NCBI GenBank assembly: GCA_030263275.1
Contig: SZOR01000012.1
Coordinates: 1 to 58,355, forward strand
DNA length: 58,355 nt
DNA from: DSNY01 sp016861185
GTDB taxonomy: Bacteria; Pseudomonadota; Gammaproteobacteria; Burkholderiales; Burkholderiaceae_F
Reading direction: 5' to 3'
Part shown: piece after piece, positions 35,783 through 44,191 of the stretch
Position numbering within the stretch: position 1 is the first letter of the stretch
Layout of the letters: every line of letters begins with the position of its first letter
Position numbers and translations under genes: made by a program
Notes under the pieces: model-generated
Seen by the model: only the letters and a program-made list of their open reading frames with translations
What the model was told of the DNA's origin: nothing
The model's database searches: none

Positions 35783-36192
35783 ACGAAGTCGAATTCGGGT
35801 ACCGCGTCCGCCAGGCCCTGAACGAGGGGGCCGAGCGGCTCGACTACAAGACCGTCTACCGCCTCGAGCAGGCGCGCAGGACCGCGCTCGCGCGCCAGAA
35901 GCGGCCGCAGGAAGCGGCGGTCTGGGTGCCGGCCCTGCAGGTGGCCGCGGCCGGCAGCGTGCCGACGAACGGCGAATCCTCCGGTTTCTGGGTCTGGCTG
36001 CATCGGATGGGGCTCGTTGCCCCCCTGCTGGCGTTGGTGATCGGCTTCGTCGGTATCTACCAATGGCAGCGGGCGCAGACGATCGCCGAGATCGCCGACC
36101 TCGATTTCGCCGTGCTGATGGACGAGACGCCGCTGGAAGCCTATGCGGATCAGGGCTTCACCGTTCTGCTGAGAAACGAGCAGCAACTGTAG
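35779..36192 (+). CDS. DUF3619 membrane protein, probable anti-sigma factor
   Basis: A 137-residue protein with a cytosolic N-terminal half (NEVEFGYRVRQALNEGAERLDYKTVYRLEQARRTALAR), one transmembrane segment (MGLVAPLLALVIGFVGIYQW, about 78-97) and a short periplasmic part containing DLDFAVLMDETPLEAYADQGF. The shape and coupling to the sigma-factor gene (overlapping ATGA) fit an anti-sigma factor, which is inferred. It resembles the DUF3619 family common in Burkholderiales. Confidence 0.8.
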   Translation: MNEVEFGYRVRQALNEGAERLDYKTVYRLEQARRTALARQKRPQEAAVWVPALQVAAAGSVPTNGESSGFWVWLHRMGLVAPLLALVIGFVGIYQWQRAQTIAEIADLDFAVLMDETPLEAYADQGFTVLLRNEQQL

Positions 36193-36204
36193 GCGCGCGG
36201 TCCG

Positions 36205-36687
36205 ATGATGCGCGTGCTCTTCCTCCTGGCTGCGCTGGCCGCGGCCTTCCTTGCGGCGCCGGCAGGCGCCCAGCAGCCGTCGACCGCGCGCAAGCCGCAG
36301 GCGACCGTGCCGGCGTCGCGCCCGACCTGGAACGAACTGACGCCCGCCCAGCGCGAGGCGCTCGCGCCGCTCGAACCGGAGTGGAACAAGCTCGACCGCG
36401 ACCGCAAGCGCAAGTGGCTCGAAGTGGCACCCAAGTATCACCAGCTTTCCCCCGAGGGCAAGCAGCGGATGCACGCGCGCATGGCCGAGTTCATCAAGCT
36501 CACGCCCGAACAGCGCTGGACGACGCGCGAAAACTTCCAGCGCGCGTACGAACTGCCCGCCGATCGGCGCGAGGCCCTGGTCGAACAGTACAAGGCGCTG
36601 CCGCCCGACAAGAAGAAGGAGCTCAAGGAGCAGGCGCAGAAGAAGCCCGCGCCCGAACGGCGGTCGAAAGCGGCGCAGAAGAAGTAG
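36205..36687 (+). CDS. DUF3106 exported protein
   Basis: A 160-residue protein with a signal peptide (MRVLFLLAALAAAFLAAPAGAQ). The mature part is rich in charged residues and repeats short helical turns of the form LTPAQREALAPLEPEWNKLDRDRKRKWLEVAPKYHQLSPEGKQRMHARM, as in the DUF3106 family. A Lys/Ala-rich tail follows. The helical, charged build recalls periplasmic stress proteins of the CpxP/Spy sort, but no function is known. It follows the putative anti-sigma gene by 12 bp and probably shares its transcript. Confidence 0.8.
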   Translation: MMRVLFLLAALAAAFLAAPAGAQQPSTARKPQATVPASRPTWNELTPAQREALAPLEPEWNKLDRDRKRKWLEVAPKYHQLSPEGKQRMHARMAEFIKLTPEQRWTTRENFQRAYELPADRREALVEQYKALPPDKKKELKEQAQKKPAPERRSKAAQKK

Positions 36688-36731
36688 GCGTCGGCTGTGG
36701 ACTAGCGGCCGTCGGCCGCACAAGCGCCGGC

Positions 36732-36752
36732 GCGATCCGCAATCCGCGATCC
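36732..36752. repeat. Three heptamer repeats before the RDD gene
   Basis: GCGATCC, GCAATCC and GCGATCC follow one another 25 bp before the RDD start. The unit is the reverse complement of the GGATTGC/GGATCGC array at 55884-55925. Confidence 0.65.
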
Positions 36753-36777
36753 GGACTGAACCCCGCTCCACCCCGCC

Positions 36778-37272
36778 ATGTCCGCCCACTCGACGCCTCG
36801 ACCGCCCGGGCTGCTGCTGCGACTGGCGGCGATGACCTACGAGGCGGTGCTGCTGTTCGGCGTGGTCTTCATCGTCGGCTACCTCGTGCTGGCGCTGGCG
36901 CAATGGACCTACCCGCTGCAGGACCGCCAGCGCTGGACGCTGCAGGCGGTGCTGTTTGTCGCGATCGGTGCCTATTTCGTCTGGTGCTGGACCCGCGGCG
37001 GACAGACGCTTGCGATGAAAACCTGGCGGCTGCGCGTGGTCGGACCGGACGGTGGGCCGATCGGCTGGCGCACCGCCGTGCTGCGCTACCTGCTCGCCTG
37101 GCATCTGTTCGCGCCGGGCATCGCCTACGTAACCTTGTTCCGGACGCATGCAGCCGGGGACGTCGCCGCGTTCGCGCTCGGCTTCTTCGCGATGCTCGCG
37201 CTCGGCGTTGCAGGTCGCGACCGCCAACTGCTGCACGACCGCTGGCTCGGCACCCGCGTCGTCCGCGAGTAG
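36778..37272 (+). CDS. RDD family membrane protein
   Basis: A 164-residue protein with three or four transmembrane segments. It begins with the family's Arg and Asp positions (PPGLLLRLAAMTYEAVLLFGVVFIVGYLVL; the usual RLxAxxxDxL has YE in place of D), followed by YFVWCWTRGGQTLAMKTWRLRVVGPDGGPI near 63, the hallmark segment. It ends with DRQLLHDRWLGTRVV. RDD proteins are of unclear function, perhaps transport. It completes the sigma-DUF3619-DUF3106-RDD set. Confidence 0.85.
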   Translation: MSAHSTPRPPGLLLRLAAMTYEAVLLFGVVFIVGYLVLALAQWTYPLQDRQRWTLQAVLFVAIGAYFVWCWTRGGQTLAMKTWRLRVVGPDGGPIGWRTAVLRYLLAWHLFAPGIAYVTLFRTHAAGDVAAFALGFFAMLALGVAGRDRQLLHDRWLGTRVVRE

Positions 37273-37279
37273 GCGCGGA

Positions 37280-37963
37280 TCAATCGGCGAACCACTCCCG
37301 CATCAGCGCGGTTTCGCGCTCGCGGATCGTCGCCAGGAATTCGCCGGCCTCACCCATCGCCTTGAAGCTGTCGAAGCCCGAGGCGAGAAAGTGATGCAGG
37401 TGCCCCAGCCCCGCCGCTTCGGCCGGCGCCCGCATCATGTGCAGCATGCCGGACAGGAAAGGAATGCGCGCCAGCCGCTCGAGCGAACGGCCGATGCGGT
37501 CGATCATCTCGATCTGCCGCGCGCGCTCTTCGTACGTCCCGGCCCCGCGATAGGCCCCGGCGTACGCCGGCTCGTCGATCGGCAGGCGGATCAGGCCGGC
37601 CACGCGCGCATCGAGCGTCTCGGACAGCTCGTCGAGCTCGACCGCGAGCGCCATCGTCTCGATCGCGCGATCGGGCAGCATGCGCGCGAGCTTCGGGACG
37701 ACGCGCAGCGCCTCGTTGTCGCGCTGGCTGAAGTCCTTCGCCGCGTACAGCTCGTCGAGAAAGAACCGGCACGCGGGCCCGTAGCGCGGCGAGGCGAGCA
37801 GATCCGGATACGTGTGCTGCAGCCGCTGCGACTGCCACGACTTGACCGCGCGCCAGCGCTGCGCGAGCGCGGGGTCCGCCTCGAGCCGCCCGCGCAGCGC
37901 GATGACCCGGTTCAAGGCGTCGGCCAATCGCTCCTTGGCGGAGCCCTCTAATCCTCGCGCCAT
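37280..37963 (-). CDS. Conserved protein with FFLEELY-type motif
   Basis: A 227-residue, all-helical, cytosolic protein. Residues 67-82 read RFFLDELYAAKDFSQRD, matching the FFLEELY signature for which the family is named. Charged and hydrophobic residues alternate as in a helical bundle; there is no signal peptide, membrane segment or known catalytic motif. Function unknown. It converges on the RDD gene with seven bases between stops and diverges from the Tat-protein gene. Confidence 0.8.
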   Translation of the reverse strand: MARGLEGSAKERLADALNRVIALRGRLEADPALAQRWRAVKSWQSQRLQHTYPDLLASPRYGPACRFFLDELYAAKDFSQRDNEALRVVPKLARMLPDRAIETMALAVELDELSETLDARVAGLIRLPIDEPAYAGAYRGAGTYEERARQIEMIDRIGRSLERLARIPFLSGMLHMMRAPAEAAGLGHLHHFLASGFDSFKAMGEAGEFLATIRERETALMREWFAD

Positions 37964-38020
37964 CGGCCCGTTTAGAAGCGGTGTTCTATCGGCGATCCCT
38001 AGAATGCCCGCGAAGGATAC

Positions 38021-38527
38021 GTGAAGGGCGCAATGCGTCGACGGACGTTTGTGAAGGCGGGTCTGATCGGCGGCGCCGTGCTGGCGGCCGCAGGCGGCGC
38101 GGCCCTGTGGCTGAAGCCTGCCGCGCGCGACGCATCGACCAGCGAAGAGGCGCGCGTCGTGCTGCGCGCGGTGATCCCGGCGCTCCTTGCCGGCGCGCTG
38201 CCGGCCGACGGCGCCGCGCAGGCGCGCGAAGCGGCGCTCGCGCGCACGCTCGCCGCGATCGCGAGCCTGCCGCCGCCAACGCGGCTCGAACTGGGCGAAC
38301 TCTTCGCTCTGCTGGCCTCGCGTCCCGGCCGCTGGCTGGCCGGCATCGACGACTGGGAAACCGCCGGCGTCGAGCAGGCGGCGCGCTTTCTGCAACACTG
38401 GCGCACGCATTCGTTCGACCTGTTCCAGGCCGGGTACCACGCGCTGCACGACCTCGTGCTCGGACCGTGGTACGCGGACGAGTCGACCTGGGCCGCGATC
38501 GGCTACCCGGGTCCGCCGAAGCTATGA
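38021..38527 (+). CDS. Tat-signal small protein, likely partner of the GMC oxidoreductase
   Basis: A 168-residue protein with a twin-arginine signal (RRRTFVKAGLIGGAVLAAAGGAALW). The rest resembles the small subunit 3 of gluconate 2-dehydrogenase-type complexes, an all-helical partner of a flavoprotein (EEARVVLRAVIPALLAGALP, ELGELFALLASRPGRWLAGI, HSFDLFQAGYHALHDLVLGPWYADESTW). In such complexes the small subunit supplies the Tat signal and carries the folded flavoprotein across the membrane. Start is GTG at 38021 or ATG at 38033. Its TGA overlaps the ATG of the next gene. Confidence 0.75.
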   Translation: MKGAMRRRTFVKAGLIGGAVLAAAGGAALWLKPAARDASTSEEARVVLRAVIPALLAGALPADGAAQAREAALARTLAAIASLPPPTRLELGELFALLASRPGRWLAGIDDWETAGVEQAARFLQHWRTHSFDLFQAGYHALHDLVLGPWYADESTWAAIGYPGPPKL

Positions 38528-40152
38528 ACGCACCGCTCGTCGCGCGCGCCGACCCGATCGCCGAAGGGCTCGCCCGCGGCTGGAAGGTCGTCGACGCCGC
38601 CACGCTGCGCGAGCCGCAGCGCATCGACTGCGACGTCGCGCTCGTCGGCACCGGCGCAGGCGGCGGCATCAGCGCCGAGCTGCTCGCCAAGGCGGGGCTT
38701 GCCGTCGTGCTGATCGAGGAAGGACCGCTCGCCAGCTCGCGCGATTTCCGCATGCGCGAGGCCGACGCGTATCCGCAGCTCTACTGGGATTCGGCCGCAC
38801 GCAAGACCAAGGACAAGGCGATCAACATCCTGCAGGGTCGCGCGGTCGGCGGCTCGACCACGGTCAACTGGACCTCGAGCTTCCGCACGCCGCCCGCGAC
38901 CCTCGCGTTCTGGCGCAGCCGCTTCGACCTGTCCGACTACTCGGAGGCGGCCCTTGCGCCGTGGTTCGCCCAGGCCGAAGCGCGGCTGGCCATCCGCCCA
39001 TGGACGATCGCGCCGAACGAGAACAACAGCCTGCTTGCGCGCGGCGCGGCGGCGCTCGGCATTGCGACCGCCGGGATCCGCCGCAACGTCGCCGGCTGCG
39101 CGAACCTCGGCTACTGCGGCGTAGGCTGTCCGATCAACGCGAAGCAGTCGATGCTGGTGACGACGATTCCCGCCGCGCTCGAGCGCGGTGCGCGGCTGTA
39201 CACGCGGCTGCGCGCGCTGCGCTTCGAGTTCGACGGCGCGCGGATCGCGCGGCTCGTCTGCGCGGCGCTGCGGCCCGACGGGCTGACCGAAAGCGGCGTG
39301 ACGGTCGAAGTGCGGGCGCGCCATTTCGTCGCCGCCGGCGGGGCGATCAACACGCCGGGCCTCCTGCTGCGTTCGGCCGCGCCGGATCCGTACGGGTTGC
39401 TCGGGCGCCGCACGTTCCTGCATCCGACCGTGATCTCGTCGGCGCTGTTCGAGCAGCGGGTCGACGGTTTCGCCGGCGCGCCGCAGTCGTTGTATTCGGA
39501 TCACTTCCTCGAAGTCGATCCGATCGACGGCCGGCTCGGCTTCAAGCTCGAGGCGCCCCCGCTGCACCCGGTGCTGTTCGCCTCGACGCTGCATGGATTC
39601 GGCACCGCGCATGCGCAACTGATGCAACAGTTCGCGCATGCGCACGCGCTGATCGCGCTGCTGCGCGACGGTTTCCACTCCGAAAGCCGCGGCGGCGAAG
39701 TGGTGCTCGCAGGCGACGGCCGCGCGATCCTCGACTACCCGCTGAACGAGCCGGTCTGGGACGGCGTGCGCCGCGCCTTTCTCGCGATGGCCGAGATCCA
39801 GTTCGCGGCCGGCGCGAAGACCGTCCATCCCGTACACGAACTGGCCGGCGGCTACACGCGCTTCGCCGAAGCGAAGGAGGCGATCGAACGGCTCCCGCTG
39901 AAGCCGCTGCTGACGCGCGTGGTCAGCGCGCACGTGATGGGCGGCTGCGGCATGGCGGCGAACGAGCGCGCGGGCGTGGTCGACGGTCGCGGCCGGCACT
40001 TCCAGATCGAGAACCTGTCGGTACACGACGGTTCGGTCTTCCCGACCTCGCTCGGTGCCAATCCGCAGCTTTCGATCTACGGCATCGTCGCGCGGATGGC
40101 TGGCGCGCTGGCCGCCGACCTCACGGGGCGCCCCGCGCCGACGCTGGCCTGA
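38524..40152 (+). CDS. GMC family oxidoreductase (large subunit)
   Basis: A 542-residue FAD flavoprotein. The FAD-binding motif VGTGAGGGISAELLAKAG is at 41-58, GRAVGGSTTVNW at 105-116, and the C-terminal GMC_oxred_C region has HVMGGCGMAA and SLGANPQLSIYGIVARMAG. Cys192, Cys198 and Cys202 form a cluster CANLGYCGVGCP that is conserved in a branch of this family and may hold a metal or Fe-S centre. It has no signal of its own and is coupled by ATGA to the Tat-signal gene, so export as a pair is likely. The substrate is probably an alcohol or sugar, unidentified. It overlaps the convergent ABC ATPase gene by 32 bp. Confidence 0.85.
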   Translation: MNAPLVARADPIAEGLARGWKVVDAATLREPQRIDCDVALVGTGAGGGISAELLAKAGLAVVLIEEGPLASSRDFRMREADAYPQLYWDSAARKTKDKAINILQGRAVGGSTTVNWTSSFRTPPATLAFWRSRFDLSDYSEAALAPWFAQAEARLAIRPWTIAPNENNSLLARGAAALGIATAGIRRNVAGCANLGYCGVGCPINAKQSMLVTTIPAALERGARLYTRLRALRFEFDGARIARLVCAALRPDGLTESGVTVEVRARHFVAAGGAINTPGLLLRSAAPDPYGLLGRRTFLHPTVISSALFEQRVDGFAGAPQSLYSDHFLEVDPIDGRLGFKLEAPPLHPVLFASTLHGFGTAHAQLMQQFAHAHALIALLRDGFHSESRGGEVVLAGDGRAILDYPLNEPVWDGVRRAFLAMAEIQFAAGAKTVHPVHELAGGYTRFAEAKEAIERLPLKPLLTRVVSAHVMGGCGMAANERAGVVDGRGRHFQIENLSVHDGSVFPTSLGANPQLSIYGIVARMAGALAADLTGRPAPTLA

Positions 40153-41863
40153 CTGCCCGCGTCGCGCGCGAGGGCGTATAGCCGCGCGGAATCGACGCGA
40201 GCAGCTTCTTCGTGTACTCGTGCCGGGGCGCCTCGTAGATCGCCTCGCTCGAGCCGCGCTCGACGATCGCGCCCTGGTTCATCACGAGAATGTCGTCGGC
40301 CATGTACTTGACCACGGCCAGGTCGTGGCTGATGAACACGTAGCTGATGCCGAACTCGTCCTGCAGATCGAGCAGCAGGTTCAGTACGGTTGCCTGCACC
40401 GACACGTCGAGGGCGGACACCGACTCGTCGCAGATGATCACCTCGGGCTGCATCGTCAGCACGCGCGCGATCGCGATGCGCTGGCGCTGGCCGCCGGAGA
40501 ACTCGTGCGGGTACTTGTGGATGCTGTCGGCCGGCAGCCCCACGCGCTTGATCAGCCGCACTGCGCGCTCGAAGCGCTCGTCGTCCCCGCTGCCGATGCC
40601 GTGGATTTTCATCGGCTCGGTCAGGATCTGCCCGATCGTGAAGCGCGGGTTCAGGCTCGCGTAGGGATTCTGGAAGATGATCTGGATGCGCCGCCTGTAG
40701 GCCATCATCTCGCGGTCCGACAGCTTCAGCAGGTCCTTGCCGTCCCACAGCACTTCGCCGGCGGTGGCGTCGACGAGCCGCATCAGCAGCATGCCGACCG
40801 TCGTCTTGCCCGAGCCCGACTCGCCGACCACACCCAGCGTGCGCCCGCGCGCCACCGAAAACGACGCGTCCTTCACCGCCTCGATCGTCTTGCGCGCGAA
40901 CAGCCCCGTTTTCAGCCGGTACTCCTTGCGCAGCCCGCGCGCTTCGATCAGCGGCTTGTCCTCCGCGGCGCGCGCGACGCGCTGCTGCGCATCGGCGCGC
41001 CCGAGCACGATCGACGCGCTGTCGGCGGACTGCATGAAGTCGTCGATCACCGGCAGCCGCTTCGGGCGTGCGTCGAGGCGCGGCCGGCACGCGAGCAGCG
41101 CCTTCGTGTAGGCGTCCTGCGGCGCCGCGAAGATCTTTGCCACGGGCCCGCGCTCGCGCACGATGCCTTCGCGCATCACGACCACCTCGTCGGCGATCTC
41201 GCCGACGACGCCGAGATCGTGGCTGATGAACAGCACCGACATGCGGTGCTTGTCCTGCAGCTTCGCGATCAGCTCGAGGATCTGCCGCTGCACGGTCACG
41301 TCGAGCGCGGTGGTCGGCTCGTCGGCGATCAGCAGTTTCGGCTGGCAGGCGATCGCCATCGCGATCATCACGCGCTGCTGCTGGCCGCCCGACAGCTCGT
41401 GCGGATAGCTGTCGACGCGCGCCCTGGGCTCGGGGATGCCCACCTCCGTCAGCAGCTCGACGACGCGGTCGGCCGCCTGCCGCGGCGTGAGGCCCAGATG
41501 CAGCCGCAGCACCTCGGCGACCTGGTCGCCGACGGTGAACACCGGATTCAGCGAGGTCATCGGCTCCTGGAAGACGACGCCGATGTCCTTGCCGCGGATC
41601 GCGCGCAGCGACTCGATCGGCTCGGCGAGCAGGTTGCGCCCGCCGAACTCGACGCGGCTTGCGGCTCCGACGATCGCATTGTCGGGCAGCAACCGCATGA
41701 TCGACATCGCGGACACGCTCTTGCCGCTGCCCGATTCGCCGACCAGCGCGACGGTGCCGTTCTCCGGCACGTCGAAGCTGACCCCGCGCACGGCCTCGAC
41801 GACGTGATGCTTGCCCAGCCGGAACGACACCGTGAGGTCGCGCACCGAAACGAGGTTCGTCAT
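40121..41863 (-). CDS. ABC transporter ATPase, fused double domain (peptide type)
   Basis: A 580-residue protein with two nucleotide-binding domains of the OppD-OppF type in one chain. The first Walker A is at 42-49 (GESGSGKS) and its signature is LSGGQQQR; the second has GESGSGKTT near 345 and FSGGQRQR. Walker B segments are LLIADEPTTALDV and VIICDESVSALDV. Each half has the oligopeptide-binding C-terminal extension (RARVDSYPHE, AAPQDAYTKALLACRP). It energises import with the two permeases upstream and the binding proteins on the other strand, comparable in make-up to YejABEF. It follows the permease gene by two bases. Confidence 0.93.
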   Translation of the reverse strand: MTNLVSVRDLTVSFRLGKHHVVEAVRGVSFDVPENGTVALVGESGSGKSVSAMSIMRLLPDNAIVGAASRVEFGGRNLLAEPIESLRAIRGKDIGVVFQEPMTSLNPVFTVGDQVAEVLRLHLGLTPRQAADRVVELLTEVGIPEPRARVDSYPHELSGGQQQRVMIAMAIACQPKLLIADEPTTALDVTVQRQILELIAKLQDKHRMSVLFISHDLGVVGEIADEVVVMREGIVRERGPVAKIFAAPQDAYTKALLACRPRLDARPKRLPVIDDFMQSADSASIVLGRADAQQRVARAAEDKPLIEARGLRKEYRLKTGLFARKTIEAVKDASFSVARGRTLGVVGESGSGKTTVGMLLMRLVDATAGEVLWDGKDLLKLSDREMMAYRRRIQIIFQNPYASLNPRFTIGQILTEPMKIHGIGSGDDERFERAVRLIKRVGLPADSIHKYPHEFSGGQRQRIAIARVLTMQPEVIICDESVSALDVSVQATVLNLLLDLQDEFGISYVFISHDLAVVKYMADDILVMNQGAIVERGSSEAIYEAPRHEYTKKLLASIPRGYTPSRATRAVRPASARGAP

Positions 41864-41865
41864 GC

Positions 41866-42906
41866 TTACCTCAGCTTCGGATCGAGCGCGTCGCGCAGCG
41901 CGTCGGTCAGCAGCGAAAACGCGGTGACGAAGGTCGCCATGAACGCGGTGGCGGCCGCGAGCTGCCACCACTTGCCGAGCACCAGCTCGACGTTGGCCTC
42001 GGCGAGCATCGTGCCCCACGACACCTGATCGACCGGCACGCCGAGCCCGAGGAAGGACAGGATCACCTCGGCCTTGATGAAGAACACCACGTGCAGCGAA
42101 AGCTGCACGAGGATCACGTGGCTGACGTTCGGCAGGATATGAACGAACATCCGCGACAGATGGCTCGCGCCGATCGCCTCGGCCGCGCGCACGTACTCGC
42201 GATTGCGATGCTTGATGTACTCGGCGCGCACCAGCCGGTAGATGCCGGTCCAGCCCGCGAGCCCGAGGATCAGGATCACCGTATCGATGCCGCGGCCGAA
42301 CACCGCCGCAAACGCGAAGATCAGCAGGATCGAGGGAATCGACGTGAAAACGTTGTAGACCCACTCGAGGAAGTCGCCGATGCGGCCGCCGAAGTAGCCG
42401 CCGAGCGCGCCGAGCAGCGTGCCGATGAAGGTCGCGAGCACCGCGGCGGCCAGCCCGACGAAGATCGAGATCTCCGCGCCCTTGATCGCCTTGGCGAGCA
42501 CGTCGCGGCCGAGCCGGTCGCCGCCGAAAGGCAGCGTGTCGGACTTGACGATCTCGACCGACTGGAACTTCGCCGCGCGTTCGGCCCATTCCTTGTAGCG
42601 GGGTGCGAGCGGATCGACGTCGGACAGGTCCACCGGCGGCCCCTTGGGCGCCTCGATGATTGCCGCGACCTCGGCCGGGGCCGGCCCCACGAAGGTCGGC
42701 GGCGCGTACGGCACGCCGACCTCGCGCTGCCAGTCGCGCGCCACCAGACCCGCCGCGGCGAACAGGATCAGCGCGATGAACGCAGCGACGATCGCCAGCG
42801 ACACCATGCCGACGCGGTCGCGCGCAAGCCGCTTCCAGGCGGCGAGCCAGACGCCCGCCGAACGGCTCGGCATCGCCTCGGGGTACGGTGCGGCGGCCGC
42901 GCTCAC
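41866..42906 (-). CDS. ABC transporter permease, DppC type
   Basis: A 346-residue inner-membrane permease. A cytosolic N-terminus precedes one helix (VGMVSLAIVAAFIALILFAAAGLV), a periplasmic segment of about 80 residues and a five-helix core. GGDRLGRDVLAKAIKGAEISIFVGL near 130 is typical of DppC, and the EAA motif is EYVRAAEAIGASHLSRMFVHILPN. The large periplasmic insert resembles the YejE branch. It overlaps the DppB-type gene by four bases. Confidence 0.92.
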   Translation of the reverse strand: MSAAAAPYPEAMPSRSAGVWLAAWKRLARDRVGMVSLAIVAAFIALILFAAAGLVARDWQREVGVPYAPPTFVGPAPAEVAAIIEAPKGPPVDLSDVDPLAPRYKEWAERAAKFQSVEIVKSDTLPFGGDRLGRDVLAKAIKGAEISIFVGLAAAVLATFIGTLLGALGGYFGGRIGDFLEWVYNVFTSIPSILLIFAFAAVFGRGIDTVILILGLAGWTGIYRLVRAEYIKHRNREYVRAAEAIGASHLSRMFVHILPNVSHVILVQLSLHVVFFIKAEVILSFLGLGVPVDQVSWGTMLAEANVELVLGKWWQLAAATAFMATFVTAFSLLTDALRDALDPKLR

Positions 42907-43841
42907 TTGAGCACCACGCGCGGATCGACGACCTTGTACAGCAGGTCGGCGAGCAGGTTGATCACCATCGTCAGGAACGCCAGGTACACGGTGACCGCCT
43001 GGATCACCGGGTAGTCGCTGCGGTTGACGGCCAGGTACACCTCACGCCCGAGGCCGGGGATCGAGAAGAAGATCTCGATCAGGAACGAGCCGATGAACAC
43101 GCCGGGAAGCTGCACCGCGACGTTGGTCAGGATCGGAATCATCGCGTTGCGCAGCACGTGCTTGAGCATGATCGTGTTTTCGCTGAGCCCCTTCGCGCGC
43201 GCGGTGCGCACGTAGTCCTGTCCGATCTCGTCGAGGAAGAAGCTGCGATAAAGCCGCGTCTGCGGCGCGAGGCTCACGAGCACCGCGAGGATGATCGGCA
43301 GCGGCGCGTAGGTCGTCAGGTTCTTCCAAAAGCTGTCGGTCCAGCCCTGCACCGGGAACCAGCCGAGGTAGAAACCGAACAGCCACTGGCCGACGATGAT
43401 GTAGACGAGGAACGAGATCGACAGCGCGACGGTGGTCAGAATCATGATCGCGCGGTCGGTCAGCGTGCCGCGCACGTAGGCCACGCCGAGCGCGAGCGGA
43501 ATCGCGAGCACGACTTCGAGGATCAGGATCGGCACCATTACCGTCAGCGTGGCCGGCAGCCGCGTGACGAAGATGTTGGAGACGGCCTCGCTGGTCGCCC
43601 AGCTGCGCCCCCAGTCGAACGTGACGATCTGCTTCACGAAGATCGCGAGCTGTTCCCAGACGGGCCGGTTCAGGCCGAGCTGTTCGCGGATCGATTCGAT
43701 CTGCTCGGACGTGGCCAGCAGCCCGCCGAGGATCTCGGCCGGGTCGCCGCCGAAATACTTGAACAGGAAGAACACCAGCAGGATCACGCCTGCCAGCGTC
43801 GGGACCATCTGCCAGACCCGTCGGACGATATACGCAGCCAC
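42903..43841 (-). CDS. ABC transporter permease, DppB type
   Basis: A 312-residue permease with six transmembrane helices. It begins MAAYIVRRVWQMVPTLAGVILLVFFLFKYFGGDPAE, and has the EAA-loop segment DYVRTARAKGLSENTIMLKHVLRNAMIPILT near 210. It is the first gene of the minus-strand importer unit and diverges from the binding-protein genes across 350 bp. Confidence 0.92.
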   Translation of the reverse strand: MAAYIVRRVWQMVPTLAGVILLVFFLFKYFGGDPAEILGGLLATSEQIESIREQLGLNRPVWEQLAIFVKQIVTFDWGRSWATSEAVSNIFVTRLPATLTVMVPILILEVVLAIPLALGVAYVRGTLTDRAIMILTTVALSISFLVYIIVGQWLFGFYLGWFPVQGWTDSFWKNLTTYAPLPIILAVLVSLAPQTRLYRSFFLDEIGQDYVRTARAKGLSENTIMLKHVLRNAMIPILTNVAVQLPGVFIGSFLIEIFFSIPGLGREVYLAVNRSDYPVIQAVTVYLAFLTMVINLLADLLYKVVDPRVVLK

Positions 43842-43898
43842 GTCAGCCTTGTATTGACCCGTGCCTTAACGTGAACGTCGCAACGCGACGCTCGAATC

Positions 43899-43939
43899 CT
43901 CCCTCTCCCGCCGGGAGAGGGGCGGGGGTGAGGGAACGG
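43899..43939. repeat. REP-type hairpin in the divergent importer region
   Basis: Arms CCTCTCCCG (43902-43910) and CGGGAGAGG (43912-43920) pair perfectly, followed by the usual GGCGGGGGTGAGGG. The rest of the 350-bp divergent region (43842-44191) includes a CGCGC-GAAA-GCGCG hairpin at 44042-44055; I see no convincing promoter pair for either side. Confidence 0.8.
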
Positions 43940-44191
43940 GCATGGTGACCTTCATGCTTCGCCGTGACTGTCGCCATGCCCGTGCAACCGACGCGTCGCA
44001 CTGCACAAGCTCGCGGCCCGGCAGTGCGGGCACATCCGGCCCGCGCGCGAAAGCGCGCATTATCCTCAAATCGCTCCGGCGGTGAAGGGTTTCGTCGCAT
44101 CGGGGAATGTCCGCGGCGCGAGCGGTGTCCAATCCGCAACACGCGCGCCTTGCGCTACCCTTGCGCCCGCTTTGGATACCGAAAGGACCGG

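Noticed and set aside
43842..44191. A promoter for the divergent importer genes
   Set aside because: Several AT-richer hexamers exist but none forms a convincing -35/-10 pair with proper spacing.
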